A stretch of DNA of 64,000 nucleotides from Nitrosomonas sp. Nm33 (GCF_900107265.1 NZ_FNPJ01000005.1:1-64000); one strand, 5' to 3'; positions 7,884-18,390 are shown, numbered from the stretch's first letter. A program made the numbers and translations. The notes: generated from the sequence alone by a model not told the origin.

Positions 7884-10800
7884 TTACTCTGATTTTTCTT
7901 CTGAAGTAGAGGAACCTCTTGTTTCAGCATGATTAGTTTTAACTTGGCTGGCTTCAGGCATAGGATGCTTAGCACGGTGAGTCATCTTACTAACCAGTAC
8001 AAAAAAGAGCGGCACAAAAAAGATGGCTAAAAAAGTAGCGGCCAACATTCCGCCGAACACGCCCGTTCCGATGGAATTTCGACTTGCTGCACCAGCGCCA
8101 GAGGCGATCACCAGTGGAAATACACCGAGAATAAAGGCCATGGATGTCATGACAATAGGCCGGAATCGAAGGCGTGCCGCTTCAAGCGCAGCTTCGGTTA
8201 AAGATTGACCCGCTGCATAACGTTCATTGGCAAACTCGACGATCAGAATCGCATTTTTAGCGGCCAGCCCAATCAAGGTAATTAGCCCGATCTGGAAATA
8301 AATATCATTGCTCAAACCGCGCGTCCAGATAGCCAGCAGCGCTCCCAGCATGCCAAAAGGTATCGCCAGAATAACAGCGAACGGGATAGACCAACTTTCA
8401 TATAAGGCGGCCAGCACCAGGAAAACCATGAGCAACGCGAAGAAAAATACCAGCACAGATTGCCCGCCGACCTTACGTTCCTGGAAGGAGATGCCGCTCC
8501 AATCGATCGTGTAGCCTTTCGGTGCCAGGATTTCATGCGCTATTTGCTCCAGCGCGTCCAGCGCTTGTCCTGAGCTATAACCGGGTGCGGCGCTTCCCAG
8601 AACGAGTGCTGAATTGAAGCCGTTAAAATGAGTAACCGGGTCTGGCCCGCTGCTGAACTCAGTGGTCACAACGGAGTCAAGCGGAATCATGGATTGCGTA
8701 TTATCACTACGAGCGCGCACATAGATTTTGCTAATATCGTCCGGGTTGGAGCGATATTCGGGTAAGGCTTCGGTTTGTACACGGTAAATGCGGCCAAATT
8801 TCACAAAGTCGTTGATATACAGATTGCCAAAATAAGCCTGCATGGTATCGAATACTTCAGAAATAGGCACACCCAATGCTTTAGCCCGCTCCCGGTCTAC
8901 CTGGGCATAGATCCGGGGCGAGCTCACACGGAAATTGGTGCCGGCTACCGCGATCGCTGGATGTGCCATGGCCTTGGTGACAAATTCCTGAGCAGCTGCT
9001 GCAAATTCGGCAAAATCACCCCCGCTGGGGTCCTGTAATTGAACCGTGAAACCTCCTGTGGTGCCCAATCCACTGATCGAAGGCGCATTAAAAGCCAGAA
9101 TCAAGGCTTCAGGGATTTTGGCAAACTCCTGGAAAGCTCCTGCAATCAAACCAGGCACCTGCTCATCGGCATTTTTGCGCGTATCCCAATGATGCAACGG
9201 GACGAACATCGTTGCCTGATTCGTTCCACGTGTACCAAAAACAAAATTCTGACCAGCCAGTGTATCTGTCGAATGAACAGCAGGAATCGACTGGAAATAA
9301 TGTTCTACCTTATTCAGAACTTCAGTTGTTCGTGCCAGGGAAGCACCGTCCGGCAACTGGATGACAGTAATAAAATAACCCTGATCTTCTTCCGGCAGAA
9401 AGCTCCCCGGGGTGACCTTAAATAAACCAAGGATAACGAAGAGCAACGCCAGAAAGATCGCCATGGACATCACTGACCGCTTGATGATAGCTCCGACAGT
9501 GCCTACATAGCGTGCCTGCACCCAATCAAACAGCCGGTTGAATATTTTCCAGAATCCACTGGGAGCTCCATGACCTGGTTTAAGAACCAGAGCACACAAG
9601 GCAGGACTGAGAGTCAGCGCCACGAAGCCGGAAATGGTCACAGAGAGCGCAATGGTAATTGCAAACTGTTTGTATAATTCACCGGTAATCCCTCCCAAAA
9701 AGCCGACCGGCACAAACACGGCAGCCAATACCAGCACAATCGCAATCACAGGGCCGGTTACCTCCTCCATGGCTTTTTTTGCCGCTTCGCGGGGTGCCAG
9801 CCCGCCTTTGGTCATATGGCGTTCGACATTCTCTACCACTACGATTGCATCATCCACCACGATACCAATCGCCAATACCATGCCGAAAAGGGTTAACGTA
9901 TTAATTGAAAACCCCAGTGCCGCCATGCCGGCAAGTGTACCAATAAGCGAGATCGGAACCGCAACGGTTGGGATAATCGTCGCTCGCCAGTTTTGCAGAA
10001 AAATAAAAACAACCAGAATAACCAGCAGCGTTGCTTCAACGAGGGTCTTCACCACCTCTTTGATGGAAACATCGATAAATGTAGTCGTGTCATAGGGAAT
10101 ATCATACGATACACCTGCGGGAAAACCTTTGGCCAGCCGGTCCATTTCCTGACGTATCCGCTGCACTGTATCAAGTGCATTCGCACCTGGAGAAAGAAAG
10201 GTTAAAAGAAAGGTATTCGGTTTACTATTCCATCTTCCTACAAGATCATAGGACTGGGCTCCCAGCTCTACACGCGCGACATCGCGCAACCGCACCATAG
10301 AACCATCCGGGTAGGCGCGCACAATCATGTCTTCGAATTCCTTGACCTCGCTCATGCGACCGCGTGTAATGACCGGAATAGTAAGCTCTGTCGCCTTAGA
10401 CAAAGGCTCACGACCTATTCTGCCAGCCGGAAAATCACGATTCTGATCGCGAACAACGGCTGCAATTTCAGTTGGGGTAAGATCGAGCTGCGCCATACGG
10501 ACAGGGTCGAGAATAATTCTCATGGAATAGTTCTGTCCGCCGAAGATAATGGCATCCCCCACACCCGGCAGCCGCTTGATATTGTCTATAATCCGCAGCA
10601 ACGCATAGTTCGAGAGAAAGACATTGTCGTGCTTAGGATCAGTCGAGCTCAACGCAATGACCGCTAACAAATCAGGTGAGGTCTTTTTTACGGTGATACC
10701 CTGGCGAATGACTTCATCAGGAAGTTGGGGATCGGCAAGGCGCTGCCGGTTCTGCGTTTGCACTTGGGCGATATCGATATCCGTTCCAATCTCGAATGTG

Positions 10801-11078
10801 AGCTTCAACGTCATATGCCCATCATTCGTGCTGGTTGATTCGTAATAAAGCAGATTGTCGATACCGGGTAGCTGCACTTCGATTGGCCGTGCTACCGCTT
10901 CTGCGACTACCTCCGCGCTAGCACCAGGGTAATCCGCATCGATCTGCACCATGGGAGGGGTAATTTGCGGAAATTGCGCAATCGGCAGAGTCTGTAAAGC
11001 AACCAGACCGATTACGACAATAATGATAGACAGGACCGATGCAAAAATGGGCCGATCAATGAAAAAGTGTGAGCTCAT
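7884..11078 (-). CDS. RND efflux pump, inner-membrane permease (HAE1 family)
   Basis: A 1064-residue permease of the AcrB/MexB type. It starts MSSHFFIDRPIFASVLSI, has the proton-relay pair in GIVVDDAIVVVENVERH near residue 410, and the two large periplasmic loops with GGQNYSMRI and a second-half counterpart. Length and motifs fit the hydrophobe/amphiphile efflux-1 group, which exports drugs, dyes, detergents or bile-type compounds from the periplasm using the proton gradient. The start overlaps the fusion-protein stop by 4 bases, so translation is probably coupled. The outer-membrane factor lies at the upstream end of the same operon-like block. Confidence 0.96.
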   Translation of the reverse strand: MSSHFFIDRPIFASVLSIIIVVIGLVALQTLPIAQFPQITPPMVQIDADYPGASAEVVAEAVARPIEVQLPGIDNLLYYESTSTNDGHMTLKLTFEIGTDIDIAQVQTQNRQRLADPQLPDEVIRQGITVKKTSPDLLAVIALSSTDPKHDNVFLSNYALLRIIDNIKRLPGVGDAIIFGGQNYSMRIILDPVRMAQLDLTPTEIAAVVRDQNRDFPAGRIGREPLSKATELTIPVITRGRMSEVKEFEDMIVRAYPDGSMVRLRDVARVELGAQSYDLVGRWNSKPNTFLLTFLSPGANALDTVQRIRQEMDRLAKGFPAGVSYDIPYDTTTFIDVSIKEVVKTLVEATLLVILVVFIFLQNWRATIIPTVAVPISLIGTLAGMAALGFSINTLTLFGMVLAIGIVVDDAIVVVENVERHMTKGGLAPREAAKKAMEEVTGPVIAIVLVLAAVFVPVGFLGGITGELYKQFAITIALSVTISGFVALTLSPALCALVLKPGHGAPSGFWKIFNRLFDWVQARYVGTVGAIIKRSVMSMAIFLALLFVILGLFKVTPGSFLPEEDQGYFITVIQLPDGASLARTTEVLNKVEHYFQSIPAVHSTDTLAGQNFVFGTRGTNQATMFVPLHHWDTRKNADEQVPGLIAGAFQEFAKIPEALILAFNAPSISGLGTTGGFTVQLQDPSGGDFAEFAAAAQEFVTKAMAHPAIAVAGTNFRVSSPRIYAQVDRERAKALGVPISEVFDTMQAYFGNLYINDFVKFGRIYRVQTEALPEYRSNPDDISKIYVRARSDNTQSMIPLDSVVTTEFSSGPDPVTHFNGFNSALVLGSAAPGYSSGQALDALEQIAHEILAPKGYTIDWSGISFQERKVGGQSVLVFFFALLMVFLVLAALYESWSIPFAVILAIPFGMLGALLAIWTRGLSNDIYFQIGLITLIGLAAKNAILIVEFANERYAAGQSLTEAALEAARLRFRPIVMTSMAFILGVFPLVIASGAGAASRNSIGTGVFGGMLAATFLAIFFVPLFFVLVSKMTHRAKHPMPEASQVKTNHAETRGSSTSEEKSE

Positions 11079-12316
11079 GGTACGTTATGCATGACTTGTT
11101 CTTCGGAATGAATCAAGGAAGAAGCGCCTTCTTTCTGAATCTCAACAGCATTTACTTGCGTTCCTGGCAGGATGCGATGAAACCCGCTTACCACTACGCG
11201 TTCTCCGACATGCAAACCTGAATCGATCAACCATTCATCGCCATGCCAGGCGCTGGCCAGGACTGGTCGGAGCTCTGCTTTCTCTTCTTTATCAACCACA
11301 TAGACAAATGAACCGATCGTTCCCTGCTGCACAGCGCGCTGAGGGACGAGAATAGCATTCGTTCGAATATAACCTTTGAGGCGAATTCTGACAAACTGAC
11401 CAGGATAAAAGTAGGAGCGTCCTGGCGCTTCTTTCCCTTCCGGATTGGGAAATTTAAATCGCCCTTGCAGCGTACCTGTTTCAGGTCGTATAGCAATATC
11501 GGCAAAATCGAGCATTCCCTCCCCCGGGTACACGCTCCCATCAGAAAAAGTCATTACCCCCCGTAATTGAAAGATATCGGGTCTCTCGATTTTTTGCTCG
11601 GCAAGTTCGCGGCGACGACGCAGCAGATAGCTTTCAGGAACGCTTACATTGACATACATGGGATCCAGCTGATCGATAGTAGCTAATAAGGTAGTCTGGG
11701 CAGAAATCAACCGCCCTTCGTAGAAATGGCTACGACCTATACGGCCATTCACCGGGGCAGTGATCAGGGTGTTGTCCAGATCAAATTTTGCTTTAACCAG
11801 ATCGCTTTGTGCAGCTTCCAGAGCAGCTTTAGCTGCCAGCACTTCGGCTTCGGCATCGTCAAGATTCTTTTTACTGACAGCCTGCTTCTCAAGCAGCGGT
11901 TTCACACGAGCCAAATCTTGTTTAGCCAGAGTCAGTCGCGCCTGGGCCTCAGCTACTTTTGCTTTGCTGCTGAGGTAAATGGCTTTAAATGGCACGGGAT
12001 CAATCAGGTACAGTTGATCTCCTTTTTTAACATTCCGACCTTCCGTAAAAAAAACTTTTTTGATAATACCACTTACCTGCGATCGAATCTCCACTGGGCG
12101 GAAGGCCTCAGTCTGTCCAATAAATTCCGGCTCATCTTCAATCGTTCGTGCAGTCGCAGTAATGACTTCCACTTGAGGAATAGGCGGTGATAAATTGGTG
12201 GATGGTTCCTTGGCACAGCCAGCAAGCAGAACCAGGCATAATCCGACACTCATGCTCATCATGGCACGCCCAGTGCGAGCGATTAATACGATTAGCCCTT
12301 TGATTGGTTGGTACAT
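11075..12316 (-). CDS. RND efflux periplasmic adaptor (membrane fusion protein)
   Basis: A 413-residue lipoprotein adaptor of the AcrA/MexA kind. A lipobox LLAGC lies near residue 34, followed by a lipoyl half-domain (VEIRSQVSGIIKKVFFTEG), a long alpha-hairpin (about 105-185), the second half (DNTLITAPVNGRIG) and beta-barrel and membrane-proximal domains. It links the pump to the outer-membrane channel. It overlaps the pump gene by 4 bases. Starts near 12262 would give a more typical signal peptide; no start has a strong ribosome site. Confidence 0.93.
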   Translation of the reverse strand: MYQPIKGLIVLIARTGRAMMSMSVGLCLVLLAGCAKEPSTNLSPPIPQVEVITATARTIEDEPEFIGQTEAFRPVEIRSQVSGIIKKVFFTEGRNVKKGDQLYLIDPVPFKAIYLSSKAKVAEAQARLTLAKQDLARVKPLLEKQAVSKKNLDDAEAEVLAAKAALEAAQSDLVKAKFDLDNTLITAPVNGRIGRSHFYEGRLISAQTTLLATIDQLDPMYVNVSVPESYLLRRRRELAEQKIERPDIFQLRGVMTFSDGSVYPGEGMLDFADIAIRPETGTLQGRFKFPNPEGKEAPGRSYFYPGQFVRIRLKGYIRTNAILVPQRAVQQGTIGSFVYVVDKEEKAELRPVLASAWHGDEWLIDSGLHVGERVVVSGFHRILPGTQVNAVEIQKEGASSLIHSEEQVMHNVP

Positions 12317-12453
12317 AGACTCGACTCTTAGTTTTTAGTTATTCTTATCAAGGAAAGGGTCTTTGAAAGACAGCTGATATGATAATCAAAAATCTATTAG
12401 AGAATTCAGCTTCTGCCAAAGTTCAGCTTTACTTCCTCAACAACTTTTTATCA

Positions 12454-13857
12454 TCACGGCATCCATCCGCCACCCAAGGCTTTATAGAGTTGAACGATCG
12501 ATACCAGATGAAGGCGATGCGTTGCCATGAGCGCAAATTCGGCATCGAACAGCGTACGCTTGGCAAGCAGCACATCGACATAGCTGGTGATGCCTCCCTG
12601 GTAGCGAAGATCCGCTACACGCAAAGCTGAGCGCAGTGCTTCGACTTGCTCTTGTTGTGCTTTGCGCTGATCGCTGGCAGTACGAATGGCTACCAGCGCA
12701 TCTTCCACCTCCCTAAACGCCACCAGAATGGTTTGTTCGTATTGCGCCAACGCCTGCCTTGCACGCGCTTCCGCAGCTCGTTGCTCAAAACCCAGGCTTT
12801 GTGCGTTCAGTAGTGGGCCTGCCAGCCCAACTCCACCCACACCAAATTTGGCATCAGAAAGCAATAAATTGGACAATGACGGGCTGGCCACACCCAGGAA
12901 GCCCGTCAATGAAATTTTGGGAAATCGTTCCGCTTTGGCTACCCCAATCCTGGCAGTGGCAGCCGCCAAAGTTTGTTCTGCCTGAAGAATATCAGGACGT
13001 CGTTGCAACAACTCGGAAGGCAGGCCAGCGGGTACTTCAGGTGGTATCAGCTGTTCTGTCAGAGGGCGCCCGCGTGCAATCGATACCGGGTTTCTTCCCA
13101 ACAACACACTGAGCTCATTTTCCTTCTGGATCATTGATCGCTCAAGCTCAGCCACTCGGGCAACGGCATTTGCCCGCTCCGCCTCAAACTGATCCAGATC
13201 AAGGCGGGAAATGACCCCTTCTTGCAGCTGCGCCCGGGAAATGGCAACCGATTCTTCCCACGAAAACAATGCGTGCTTGGCAATATCCAGCTGCATATCA
13301 AATTGCAAAAGATCAAAGTAGGATTGCGCCACTCCACTGACTAACGTCAGAACGACGGCGCGGCGGTTTTCCTCACGCGCAAGGAGATCAGCACGAGCAG
13401 CTTCATTGGAGCGACGGATCCTGCCCCAGATATCCATTTCCCAATTCAGGATTGTCTGGCCAAAATAATTAAAAGATGACGGAAATCCGGGAGGAGCGAA
13501 TCCACCGAGCTTGCCAGCCGCTGGGGCATTAGCTGATACGTCCATTTTGGGTAGAAAATCCATGCGCGCAGTATTGAGACGTGCTTGTAGCTCCTCAACA
13601 CTTGCTACAGCTTGTTTAAGGTCTTTATTCTCCAGCAAAGCCTGATTGATAAGCCGCCGGAGTTCTTCATCATGAAGAAGCTCCCACCAGGGAAGATTGG
13701 CAAGAGACTGCCCTTCCGTCTCAGTCATACGAAAATTGTCAGCAATATCGATACGAGGCCGAGCATAGTCAGGCCCCATGGCACAGGATGCGAGCAACAA
13801 AATCGGCAGTAACCACACCATGCGGAACCAGCTGTTCCGGCAGTAATAGCGTTTCAT
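12454..13857 (-). CDS. RND efflux outer-membrane factor (NodT/OprM family lipoprotein)
   Basis: A TolC-like channel of about 467 residues. A lipobox LLLASC is followed by CAMGPDYARP, the usual N-terminus of the OprM/NodT group, then two outer-membrane-efflux repeats (for example LPWWELLHDEELRRLI and the GVISRLDLDQFEAERANAVA repeat). It completes the tripartite pump with the two genes downstream. The start at 13857 is chosen because it places a normal lipoprotein signal at the N-terminus; the open frame extends to 14058, but that extension looks non-coding. Confidence 0.92.
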   Translation of the reverse strand: MKRYYCRNSWFRMVWLLPILLLASCAMGPDYARPRIDIADNFRMTETEGQSLANLPWWELLHDEELRRLINQALLENKDLKQAVASVEELQARLNTARMDFLPKMDVSANAPAAGKLGGFAPPGFPSSFNYFGQTILNWEMDIWGRIRRSNEAARADLLAREENRRAVVLTLVSGVAQSYFDLLQFDMQLDIAKHALFSWEESVAISRAQLQEGVISRLDLDQFEAERANAVARVAELERSMIQKENELSVLLGRNPVSIARGRPLTEQLIPPEVPAGLPSELLQRRPDILQAEQTLAAATARIGVAKAERFPKISLTGFLGVASPSLSNLLLSDAKFGVGGVGLAGPLLNAQSLGFEQRAAEARARQALAQYEQTILVAFREVEDALVAIRTASDQRKAQQEQVEALRSALRVADLRYQGGITSYVDVLLAKRTLFDAEFALMATHRLHLVSIVQLYKALGGGWMP

Positions 13858-14067
13858 CCCTAATAGACAGGGTGTCAGGGATGTTTGGCTAAATCTAACA
13901 AAAGCCATGTTGATTGCACCGACCATTTTAGAACCCATAAACGAAGCAGCTACCACCTTCAAAAACAAGAATGTTTTAAATACAATAGCACACCATTTCC
14001 TATTTGTATCTCCCGTATCTCCCAAGAAGCATAAAAAACCAAGCCATGTTTCCGTCATTCCTTTACC

Positions 14068-14499
14068 TTATTGAGACGGTCTGGTCGCGACAGTGATCAT
14101 CCAGCCAACACCGAAGCGGTCGGTGAGCATGCCAAAGCACGGTGACCAGAATGTCTTGGTCAACGACATCTGCACCTGACCACCATCGGCAAGTGCGGCA
14201 AAAGCGCGATCAGCTTCGGCTTCTGTCGGTACGCTAAGCGACAGGGAAAAGCCGCTGAAACCCGCACCTTCCTGGCATCCGTCGGAAGCCATCAGTGTAG
14301 TTGTACCGATACGGAAAGTTGTGTGCATAATTTTGTTTTCACCGCCTGGCGGTAGCATGCCAGGCGGTGAGGGTTCAGGGCTGTCTTTGTGACGCAACAG
14401 TATCTCTACCTGAGCACCGAGTGCTGTACGGTAGAAATCGAGAGCTTCTTCGCAACGTCCACTGAAAAACAGGTAAGGCTCGATACATGTGTTTGGCAT
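14068..14499 (-). CDS. VOC family protein, PhnB/YjdN type
   Basis: A 143-residue protein with the PhnB-like glyoxalase/VOC pattern: PYLFFSGRCEEALDFYRTALG at the start, MHTTFRIGTTTLMASD in the middle and WSPCFGMLTDRFGVGWMI near the end. Family members bind metals or small molecules and often have no known substrate. AAGGAA lies 7 bases before the start. MITE copy 4 lies 71 bases upstream. Confidence 0.9.
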   Translation of the reverse strand: MPNTCIEPYLFFSGRCEEALDFYRTALGAQVEILLRHKDSPEPSPPGMLPPGGENKIMHTTFRIGTTTLMASDGCQEGAGFSGFSLSLSVPTEAEADRAFAALADGGQVQMSLTKTFWSPCFGMLTDRFGVGWMITVATRPSQ

Positions 14500-14569
14500 G
14501 ATAGTTCCTTGAATTTAAGATTAGTCAATGATGACTGACTTCGCTAGATGAGCTCCTCCAGCTTACCTT

Positions 14570-14670
14570 ATTCCATTTCCAAATCAAATATGACACAAGA
14601 GCGAACCGCAGACAGTATAAATAATACGGCGGAGAAGCCAACAAAATCAGGTTTGATTTAGAAATGGAAT
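14570..14670 (+). mobile_element. MITE copy 4
   Basis: A complete copy bounded by attccatttccaaatcaaa and tttgatttagaaatggaat, with the core cagacagtataaataatacg. It sits between the PhnB-like gene and the DUF1428 gene, 28 bases beyond the stop codon of the latter. Confidence 0.88.
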
Positions 14671-14698
14671 TACGTCCGCCGCATAGGTGTGTCCCTGC

Positions 14699-15061
14699 TT
14701 AAGCATGCACCAGCGTCTTGAAACCACCGTATGCCATTTTCTTGTAATCAAATAGCTGATTGGCAGGGTCACACATTTCCTTCAAACGAGGATCAGCCAT
14801 GACCCTTGCGTTTACAGCGTCACGATGTTCACGGGATTCGAACACGATCCACGCGAACACTACAGTATCATCAGGACCTGCATTGGCTATCTTCATAAAA
14901 GAAATCATATCCTTGACTTCCAGATCGTCGCCGATGCATTCCCAATAATCGAGCGCACCGTGCTCTTTCCAGATCTGGCTCGCTTGCTCAGCCATACGCT
15001 TGTAATCGTTAATCTTGTCTTTCGGGAGTGGAATCACAAATCCATCTACATAATTGCTCAT
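14699..15061 (-). CDS. DUF1428 family protein
   Basis: A 120-residue protein of the DUF1428 family, a small dimeric ferredoxin-like alpha-beta fold: YVDGFVIPLPKDKINDYK at the start, ALDYWECIGDDL and VVFAWIVFESREHRD in the middle. Function is unknown. The start at 15061 is supported by AAAGGAA 8 bases upstream; a longer frame to 15118 has no such site. The gene stands alone between two MITE copies. Confidence 0.88.
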   Translation of the reverse strand: MSNYVDGFVIPLPKDKINDYKRMAEQASQIWKEHGALDYWECIGDDLEVKDMISFMKIANAGPDDTVVFAWIVFESREHRDAVNARVMADPRLKEMCDPANQLFDYKKMAYGGFKTLVHA

Positions 15062-15339
15062 ACCATGGTTTCCTTTTAAATAAAGGTGATTCAGATTATT
15101 CATTTTGCTAGAAATCACCTAGTCAGCAAACGAAAATATGGCGATCCGAGATTTTTCCAGATTTTGAAACCAAAATGATCCAACTTTTCTTCCTAAGTTG
15201 CAATACACCAGCCGTTCAATCTGGTCAGCATAGTATTCTCTCGTTGGTGGTAGCGGTTATTAAACAGATAACGCCGATCTGTTGTTCAGTCAATCCGGGG
15301 GCAATGCGCTGAGCTTATTGCCCTACAGGCTCATTCCTA
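15062..15339. other. Intergenic stretch with no recognised feature
   Basis: I see no gene-like frame, RNA gene or clear hairpin here. It probably holds the promoter of the DUF1428 gene and separates it from MITE copy 5. Confidence 0.5.
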
Positions 15340-15442
15340 ATTCCATTTCCAAATCAAGGATAACACGAAGGCGAACCGCAGACAGTATAAATAATACGGC
15401 AAGGTGAAGCCGACAAAGTCAGGTTTGATTTAGAAATGGAAT
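15340..15442 (+). mobile_element. MITE copy 5
   Basis: A complete copy, attccatttccaaatcaagg to tttgatttagaaatggaat, with the core cagacagtataaataatacg. It lies 78 bases beyond the stop codon of the DJ-1/PfpI gene. Confidence 0.88.
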
Positions 15443-15520
15443 AACATGATCAAAGATACCGATGCTCGCAGCTGCAGAACCCACACAGTGAACTCTGTAT
15501 CTGGTTGAGTGCTTTGCTAG

Positions 15521-16210
15521 TCAGGTGTGTTCTTCAATTGCTTTCAACAGGAGCTCAGCAACAGCACCGCCTGATGCTGGATTCTGACCGCTGATGAGTC
15601 TGTGGTCCTCAACGGCAAAGGCAGTCCAGGGCTCATCCGCCTTTTGATAGATGGCGCCCCGAGCAACCAGTTCGGTTTCAGTGAGATAAGGCACATACTT
15701 GTCCAGCTCGACAAGTTTTTCCTCCTCGTTTGAGAAACCTGTAACCTTTTTCCCCTTCACCAGCAGGGTGCCATCGGACAGTTTGATGTTCAGCAAACCT
15801 GCAGCGCCATGGCAAACAGACGACACATAGCCTCCTTTTTCATAAATCTTGCGACCAATGGCCTGAAGTGCCGCGTTATCAGGGAAGTCCCACACTACCC
15901 CATGTCCCCCAGTAAAGTAGATGGCAACATAGTCGTCAGGATTGATTTCACTAGGCTTTAATGTGGAGCCAAGACGATTCATGAACCCCTTGTTGTGGTA
16001 CCAGGTCCAGTCAATATCGTCTGCCATGACAAGACTATGAGGATCAATTGGCGTATAACCACCTTGGGGACTTACATAATCCACCTCGTAACCAGCCTCT
16101 TCGACTTTCTTGACAAAGTGAACGGCTTCGCCTAGCCACAGACCGGTGGCACACTTCAAGTTCGGATACTTCTCAACACTGGTTAGAACGACGAGAATCT
16201 TCTTACCCAT
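15521..16210 (-). CDS. DJ-1/PfpI superfamily protein (Hsp31/glyoxalase III-like)
   Basis: A 229-residue type 1 glutamine-amidotransferase-like protein. The nucleophile elbow SVCHGAAGLL places Cys133-His134, and Glu28 in GLWLGE is the expected third residue. FTGGHGVVWDFP is the conserved segment before the elbow. Relatives such as Hsp31/HchA convert methylglyoxal to lactate without glutathione or act as chaperones; either role would be damage control. AAGGAGA lies 8 bases before the ATG. recG lies just upstream on the same strand, separated by 51 bases. Confidence 0.92.
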   Translation of the reverse strand: MGKKILVVLTSVEKYPNLKCATGLWLGEAVHFVKKVEEAGYEVDYVSPQGGYTPIDPHSLVMADDIDWTWYHNKGFMNRLGSTLKPSEINPDDYVAIYFTGGHGVVWDFPDNAALQAIGRKIYEKGGYVSSVCHGAAGLLNIKLSDGTLLVKGKKVTGFSNEEEKLVELDKYVPYLTETELVARGAIYQKADEPWTAFAVEDHRLISGQNPASGGAVAELLLKAIEEHT

Positions 16211-16261
16211 AACTTATCTCCTTTTATTAATATGCCGATAAGCAGGAGGCATACTTTACTC

Positions 16262-18328
16262 TCATACCCGCAGATACTCCTTTTTCTCCCCCAACCAGCG
16301 CTGAAGATGACGCTGGGCTGCTTCTGGATAGTCACACAACAAGGTTTCTGCTACGGCCCTTGCTGCTTCGAGTAAATCCATATCCTGTTGCAGATCAGCA
16401 AAGCGCAGCATCGGAATGCCGCTCTGACGTGTGCCCAGGAATTCTCCTGGACCCCGCAGTTTGAGATCCTGCCGTGCAATTTCAAAACCATCGCTATGCT
16501 CGAAAATGATGCGCAGCCGTTCGCGCGCAATTTGAGACAATGGTTTCTGATATAGCAACACACATATTCCCGCTTCACTGCCACGGCCAATACGACCACG
16601 CAGTTGATGAAGCTGTGATAAGCCCATACGCTCTGCATGCTCAATCACCATCAATGAAGCATTCGGCACATCCACTCCCACTTCGATCACGGTAGTGGCA
16701 ACCAATAACTGAACCTCTCCTTGACTGAAAGCGGTCATGATGGCTGATTTAACCTGCGCATTCAATCGGCCATGTATCAGACTGATCTTTAACTCAGGAA
16801 AAGTCTGGCTCAGTACCTCATAGGTTTCGACTGCTGTATTAAGCTGCAATGCTTCGGACTCTTCAATCAGCGGGCAGACCCAATAGGCCTGCTTTCCTGC
16901 ATGACATGCTTCCCGTACCCGCGCAATGACTTCATTGCGCCGGCTTTCATCGATCAGTTTGGTGATAACCGGTGATCTGCCCGGTGGTAATCGATCAATG
17001 ACCGACACATCCAAATCAGCATAATAGCTCATCGAAAGCGTACGCGGGATTGGAGTTGCGCTCATCATCAATTGGTGCGGCAACCAGTTGGATTCACTCC
17101 CCTTGTGCCGCAAGGCCAGGCGTTGATGCACACCGAATCGGTGTTGCTCATCGACTATCACTAACCCCAATCGGAAAAACTGGACTTGGTCCTGAAACAA
17201 GGCATGTGTGCCGATAGCCAGCATAGCATTACCTGCTGCGATTTCTGTCAGCTCATGATCACGCTGTTTCTTTTTCTGGCTACCGGATAACCATGACACT
17301 GTGACACCAAGCGGAGCAAGCCAAGACAAAAATTTTTGATAATGCTGTTCAGCAAGAATCTCGGTTGGCGCCATAATAGCGACTTGATAGTCATTTTCGA
17401 TTGCTTGTAACGCTGCCAGCGCAGCCACAATCGTTTTGCCACTGCCCACATCACCTTGTAACAGGCGTTGCATGGGGTTTTCAGCTGAAAGATCTCGCTT
17501 GATTTCAACAAGTACTTTTTTCTGTGCATCAGTCAGATCAAAAGCAAGCGATGCAAGCAGTGCTTGGGTTAAATGGTTTTTCTCCTGTAAAGCAGGTGCT
17601 TGGTAACTTCGTCGCTGACGATAATGCATGCGCATGGATAATTGCTGCGCCAATAGCTCGTCGAACTTGATTCGACGCCAGGCCGGATGGGTGCGAGATT
17701 GCAATAAACCGATGGCGACATCGGGTAGGGGTTGATGCAAAAGACAGATGCTTTCTCTAAATCCTGACAGACGATACTGCATCAATATTGTTTCCGGCAG
17801 CGTTTCCGCCATGTATTCGCTGCTATGATTATTACTGAGCGCTTGTTGAATCAGTTTGGTAATGGTTGTTTGTGCAATGCCCGCTGTTATTGGGTAAACA
17901 GGCGTCAAGGTGTCAGCGAGCGGCGATTTCTCACGCACGATCCGGCACTTGGGATGAATCATTTCCAGGCCAAAGAAACCGGTGCGTGCTTCGCCCAACA
18001 CTCTTATCCGAGCCCCTATCGAATAAGCTTTCACTTGGCTTGGATAAAAATGAAGGAAGCGGAGATAAAGGACTCCAGTGGAATCCTTTATCTGGCATAC
18101 CAATTGCCGTCTCGGACGCGTGATGATTTCGCTATGAACGATAACTCCCTCGACCTGACCAGTCTTACCACCAGGGATATCCCTGATGGGGTAAAGCCGT
18201 GTCTCATCTTCATAACGAAGCGGTAAATGCAAAATCAGTTCTAATTCATTGCGAATACCCAATTTGACCAGCTTTTGCTGCAGTTGGGGATTGATACAAG
18301 AAAAGGGATTGCTTTTGAGCGCGTTCAA
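16262..18328 (-). CDS. recG: ATP-dependent DNA helicase RecG
   Basis: 688 residues, normal for RecG, which reverses stalled replication forks and branch-migrates Holliday junctions. The N-terminal wedge/OB domain is followed by helicase motifs: Walker A GDVGSGKT, motif II DEQH in VIVDEQHRFGVHQRLALR, motif III MSATPIPRT and motif VI QLRGRIGRG, ending with the TRQSGIPMLRFADL segment. The reading frame starts with TTG at 18328; no in-frame ATG gives a better N-terminus. ridA lies 62 bases upstream on the same strand, an order common in proteobacteria. Confidence 0.96.
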   Translation of the reverse strand: MNALKSNPFSCINPQLQQKLVKLGIRNELELILHLPLRYEDETRLYPIRDIPGGKTGQVEGVIVHSEIITRPRRQLVCQIKDSTGVLYLRFLHFYPSQVKAYSIGARIRVLGEARTGFFGLEMIHPKCRIVREKSPLADTLTPVYPITAGIAQTTITKLIQQALSNNHSSEYMAETLPETILMQYRLSGFRESICLLHQPLPDVAIGLLQSRTHPAWRRIKFDELLAQQLSMRMHYRQRRSYQAPALQEKNHLTQALLASLAFDLTDAQKKVLVEIKRDLSAENPMQRLLQGDVGSGKTIVAALAALQAIENDYQVAIMAPTEILAEQHYQKFLSWLAPLGVTVSWLSGSQKKKQRDHELTEIAAGNAMLAIGTHALFQDQVQFFRLGLVIVDEQHRFGVHQRLALRHKGSESNWLPHQLMMSATPIPRTLSMSYYADLDVSVIDRLPPGRSPVITKLIDESRRNEVIARVREACHAGKQAYWVCPLIEESEALQLNTAVETYEVLSQTFPELKISLIHGRLNAQVKSAIMTAFSQGEVQLLVATTVIEVGVDVPNASLMVIEHAERMGLSQLHQLRGRIGRGSEAGICVLLYQKPLSQIARERLRIIFEHSDGFEIARQDLKLRGPGEFLGTRQSGIPMLRFADLQQDMDLLEAARAVAETLLCDYPEAAQRHLQRWLGEKKEYLRV

Positions 18329-18390
18329 GTGAGTCGCTTGATTGTCCTTCGTTATTACATTTCCACCTGGATAATTGCACTATTGCCTTA

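Noticed and set aside
9634-10095. 153-codon frame antisense to the RND pump
   Set aside because: Thr/Ser/Ala-rich shadow of the pump gene; no independent support.
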